DNA from: Paracoccaceae bacterium
Lineage (GTDB): Bacteria > Pseudomonadota > Alphaproteobacteria > Rhodobacterales > Rhodobacteraceae
Assembly (NCBI GenBank): GCA_026997055.1
Contig: JALWJU010000217.1
Coordinates: 1-5,377 of the forward strand
Direction of reading: 5' to 3'
Length of the DNA stretch: 5,377 bases
Within the stretch, counting starts at the first letter, position 1. Each line of letters starts with the position of its first letter. Shown here piece by piece: positions 4,085 through 5,377 of this stretch. Under the pieces are notes generated by a model. It made no database searches, was not told the DNA's origin, and saw only the letters and a program-made list of their open reading frames with translations. The translations under genes were made by a program, and so were the position numbers.

Positions 4085-5286
4085 CCGGATGGCAGGCGGT
4101 GCCCTGCTCCGGCCTCCGCCGGCGCGCCGGGCGTTTCGCGCAATACCTGCATCACGGCACGCGCCGCCCTGAGCCCCGGCGCCTCGCCCCCGGCTCCAAG
4201 GAGTTCCATGGTCCGGCGCATGGCCGCACGTTGGGTCTGCGGTGCCGCCAGCACCTCCAGCATGGCCGGGGCGATCAGTTCGGCGCGGCAATTGCGGCCG
4301 ATGAATTCGGGCACGGCGCGGCTTTCGCTGACCAGGTTGACGAGGTTGAAGGTATCGGTCAGCAGCAGCCGCTCGAGGATCAGCCGGCTGAGCGGGGCCA
4401 TGTCATAGGCGACCACCATGGGCGTCTCGTTGGCGGCAAGCTCCAGCGCCACGGTGCCGGAGGTGGCAAGTGCTGCGTCGGCGGCGCGAAAGGCCGCGCG
4501 CTTGTCGGCCTGTGCCTCGGGCGGGATCAGCACCGGCGCGCCGGGCCAGCCCCGCACCAGCGCGCGCACCGCCTCCATCAGCCCCGGCGCCACCGGCACC
4601 ACCACCCGCAGGCCGGGGCGCGCGGCGGCGATCTCGCCGAGCGCCGCCCCGAGGCGCGGGCCGAGCCGGGCGATCTCACCCCTGCGCGAGCCCGGCAGCA
4701 CCAAGAGCATCTCGCGCCCTTCCAGCCCGTGGGCGGCGCGAAAGGCGCGCGCCTCCGCCGCGCTGGCCCGCGCCTCTGCCACCACCGGATGGCCGACGAA
4801 GCTGGCCCCCATCCCCGCCGCGCGCATCAGCTCCGGCTCGAACGGCAGCAGCGTCAGCACATGATCGACCAGCGGCGCCATCTTCGCCGCCCGCCCGGGC
4901 CGCCATGCCCAGACCGAGGGCGCCACGTAATGCACCACCGGCGCGCGCGATGCGGCGCGAAAGAGCCGCGCGAGGCGCAGGCAGAAATCGGGGCTGTCGA
5001 TGGTCACCAGCACGTCCGGGGCGAAGTCGAGCGCCGCGCGCGCGCTCTCGCGGATGCGCCGCTTGAGGTGAAAGTATTTCGGCGCGATCTCGACGATTCC
5101 CATCAGGCTCAGCTCCTGCATGTCGAACAGGCTTTCGAGCCCCTGCGCCTGCATCTCGACCCCGCCGATCCCGGCGAATTCCACCTCCGGCACCAGCGCC
5201 CTGAGCCCGGCCATCAGCGCCGCGCCGAGCCTGTCGCCCGAGGCCTCCCCGGCGACGAGAAAGACCCTGAGCGCGCCCCCCGCCAT
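4078..5286 (-). CDS. lpxB: Lipid-A-disaccharide synthase
   Basis: LpxB (GT19) joins UDP-2,3-diacylglucosamine and lipid X into the tetra-acyl disaccharide-1-phosphate of lipid A at the inner face of the inner membrane. The protein has 402 residues; E. coli LpxB has 382. Family marks are VAGEASGD (11-18), LSLMGIVEI (59-67), VTIDSPDFCLRLA (94-106) with Asp97 matching E. coli Asp98, HYVAPSVWAWRPGRA (119-133), LLPFEPELM (146-154), FVGHPVV (163-169), LPGSRRGEI (197-205) with Arg201, and LATSGTVALELA (273-284). A Pro/Ala/Gly-rich tail (about 385-402) extends past the last conserved helix and accounts for most of the extra length. The start at 5286 has no good Shine-Dalgarno, but the upstream lpxI stop overlaps it as TGATG, so translation is probably coupled. 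An lpxI-lpxB pair, often with lpxD-fabZ-lpxA upstream, is the normal alphaproteobacterial arrangement. Confidence 0.97.
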   Translation of the reverse strand: MAGGALRVFLVAGEASGDRLGAALMAGLRALVPEVEFAGIGGVEMQAQGLESLFDMQELSLMGIVEIAPKYFHLKRRIRESARAALDFAPDVLVTIDSPDFCLRLARLFRAASRAPVVHYVAPSVWAWRPGRAAKMAPLVDHVLTLLPFEPELMRAAGMGASFVGHPVVAEARASAAEARAFRAAHGLEGREMLLVLPGSRRGEIARLGPRLGAALGEIAAARPGLRVVVPVAPGLMEAVRALVRGWPGAPVLIPPEAQADKRAAFRAADAALATSGTVALELAANETPMVVAYDMAPLSRLILERLLLTDTFNLVNLVSESRAVPEFIGRNCRAELIAPAMLEVLAAPQTQRAAMRRTMELLGAGGEAPGLRAARAVMQVLRETPGAPAEAGAGHRLPSGG

Positions 5287-5377
5287 CAGCGTGCAAACAG
5301 AAACAGGTCGTGTTCCTCGACCAGCCGGCGCACCTCGTCCTGATGCAGGACCAGTACCCCGTCGGCGGCGATGAACA
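5286..5377 (-). CDS. lpxI: UDP-2,3-diacylglucosamine pyrophosphatase LpxI, C-terminal end only
   Basis: Only the last 30 codons are inside the window (5' part missing). They end with FIAADGVLVLHQDEVRRLV and then EEHDLFLFAR before TGA at 5288-5286. This matches the close of the LpxI (formerly DUF1009) C-terminal domain, in which a strand with a Gly is followed by a D/E-V helix and a final LF-L strand. LpxI hydrolyses UDP-2,3-diacylglucosamine to lipid X and UMP, the step directly before LpxB, and is the enzyme alphaproteobacteria use in place of LpxH. Position and one-base overlap with lpxB support the call more than the short sequence does. Confidence 0.78.
   Translation of the reverse strand, partial: FIAADGVLVLHQDEVRRLVEEHDLFLFAR

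Noticed and set aside
4099..5343. A 414-codon plus-strand open frame antisense to lpxB.
   Set aside because: It is a compositional shadow with repeated RR/HH/GG residues and no domain; lpxB is unambiguous on the minus strand.
1..5377. Search for a mobile element, toxin-antitoxin or defence system, CRISPR array or biosynthetic cluster.
   Set aside because: Every substantial gene belongs to a housekeeping or lineage-conserved family, gaps are short (none over 240 bases), and no terminal inverted repeats, target duplications or spaced repeats were seen.

Overview
The window reads as ordinary chromosomal core sequence from a high-GC alphaproteobacterium, most likely of the order Rhodobacterales (Rhodobacteraceae/Paracoccaceae). 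The evidence is an RpoHI-type heat-shock sigma factor, a BolA / J-domain divergent pair, two small proteins resembling DUF6476 and DUF6324 (families I know from this order), an lpxI-lpxB junction (lpxI replaces lpxH in alphaproteobacteria), and a tRNA-His without an encoded G at position -1, a known alphaproteobacterial trait. No mobile element, CRISPR array, phage gene or cargo island is visible, and base composition and codon use look uniform by eye.

Layout: a partial bolA (minus, 1-225) diverges from a gene for a J-domain protein (plus, 318-947). A 176-base convergent gap with several inverted repeats separates the latter from rpoH (minus, 1124-2020). A 238-base upstream region carries a candidate rpoH promoter and short repeats. 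Behind it lies the pseudouridine synthase gene rluD (minus, 2259-3296). Its start codon overlaps by two bases the start codon of a divergent small membrane-protein gene (plus, 3295-3612). A tRNA-His gene with a good promoter follows (minus, 3650-3726), then a 74-residue DUF6324-like gene (plus, 3840-4064). This converges on lpxB (minus, 4078-5286) across 13 bases. The end of lpxI (minus, 5286-5377) is joined to lpxB by a one-base stop/start overlap.

Functionally the genes are housekeeping. lpxI and lpxB perform consecutive steps of lipid A synthesis. RpoH and the J-domain protein belong to protein quality control. RluD and tRNA-His serve translation, and BolA proteins partner with monothiol glutaredoxins in iron-sulfur and redox control. 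Every gene of 74 codons or more has a recognisable family.

I found no convincing undescribed system. The points most worth a second look are the crowded rpoH start region (TTG start, five-codon upstream ORF, 13-bp tandem repeat), the start-on-start overlap of rluD with its neighbour, the G-1-less tRNA-His, short duplications around three ribosome binding sites, and the inverted repeat that contains the stop codons of both the DUF6324-like gene and lpxB.
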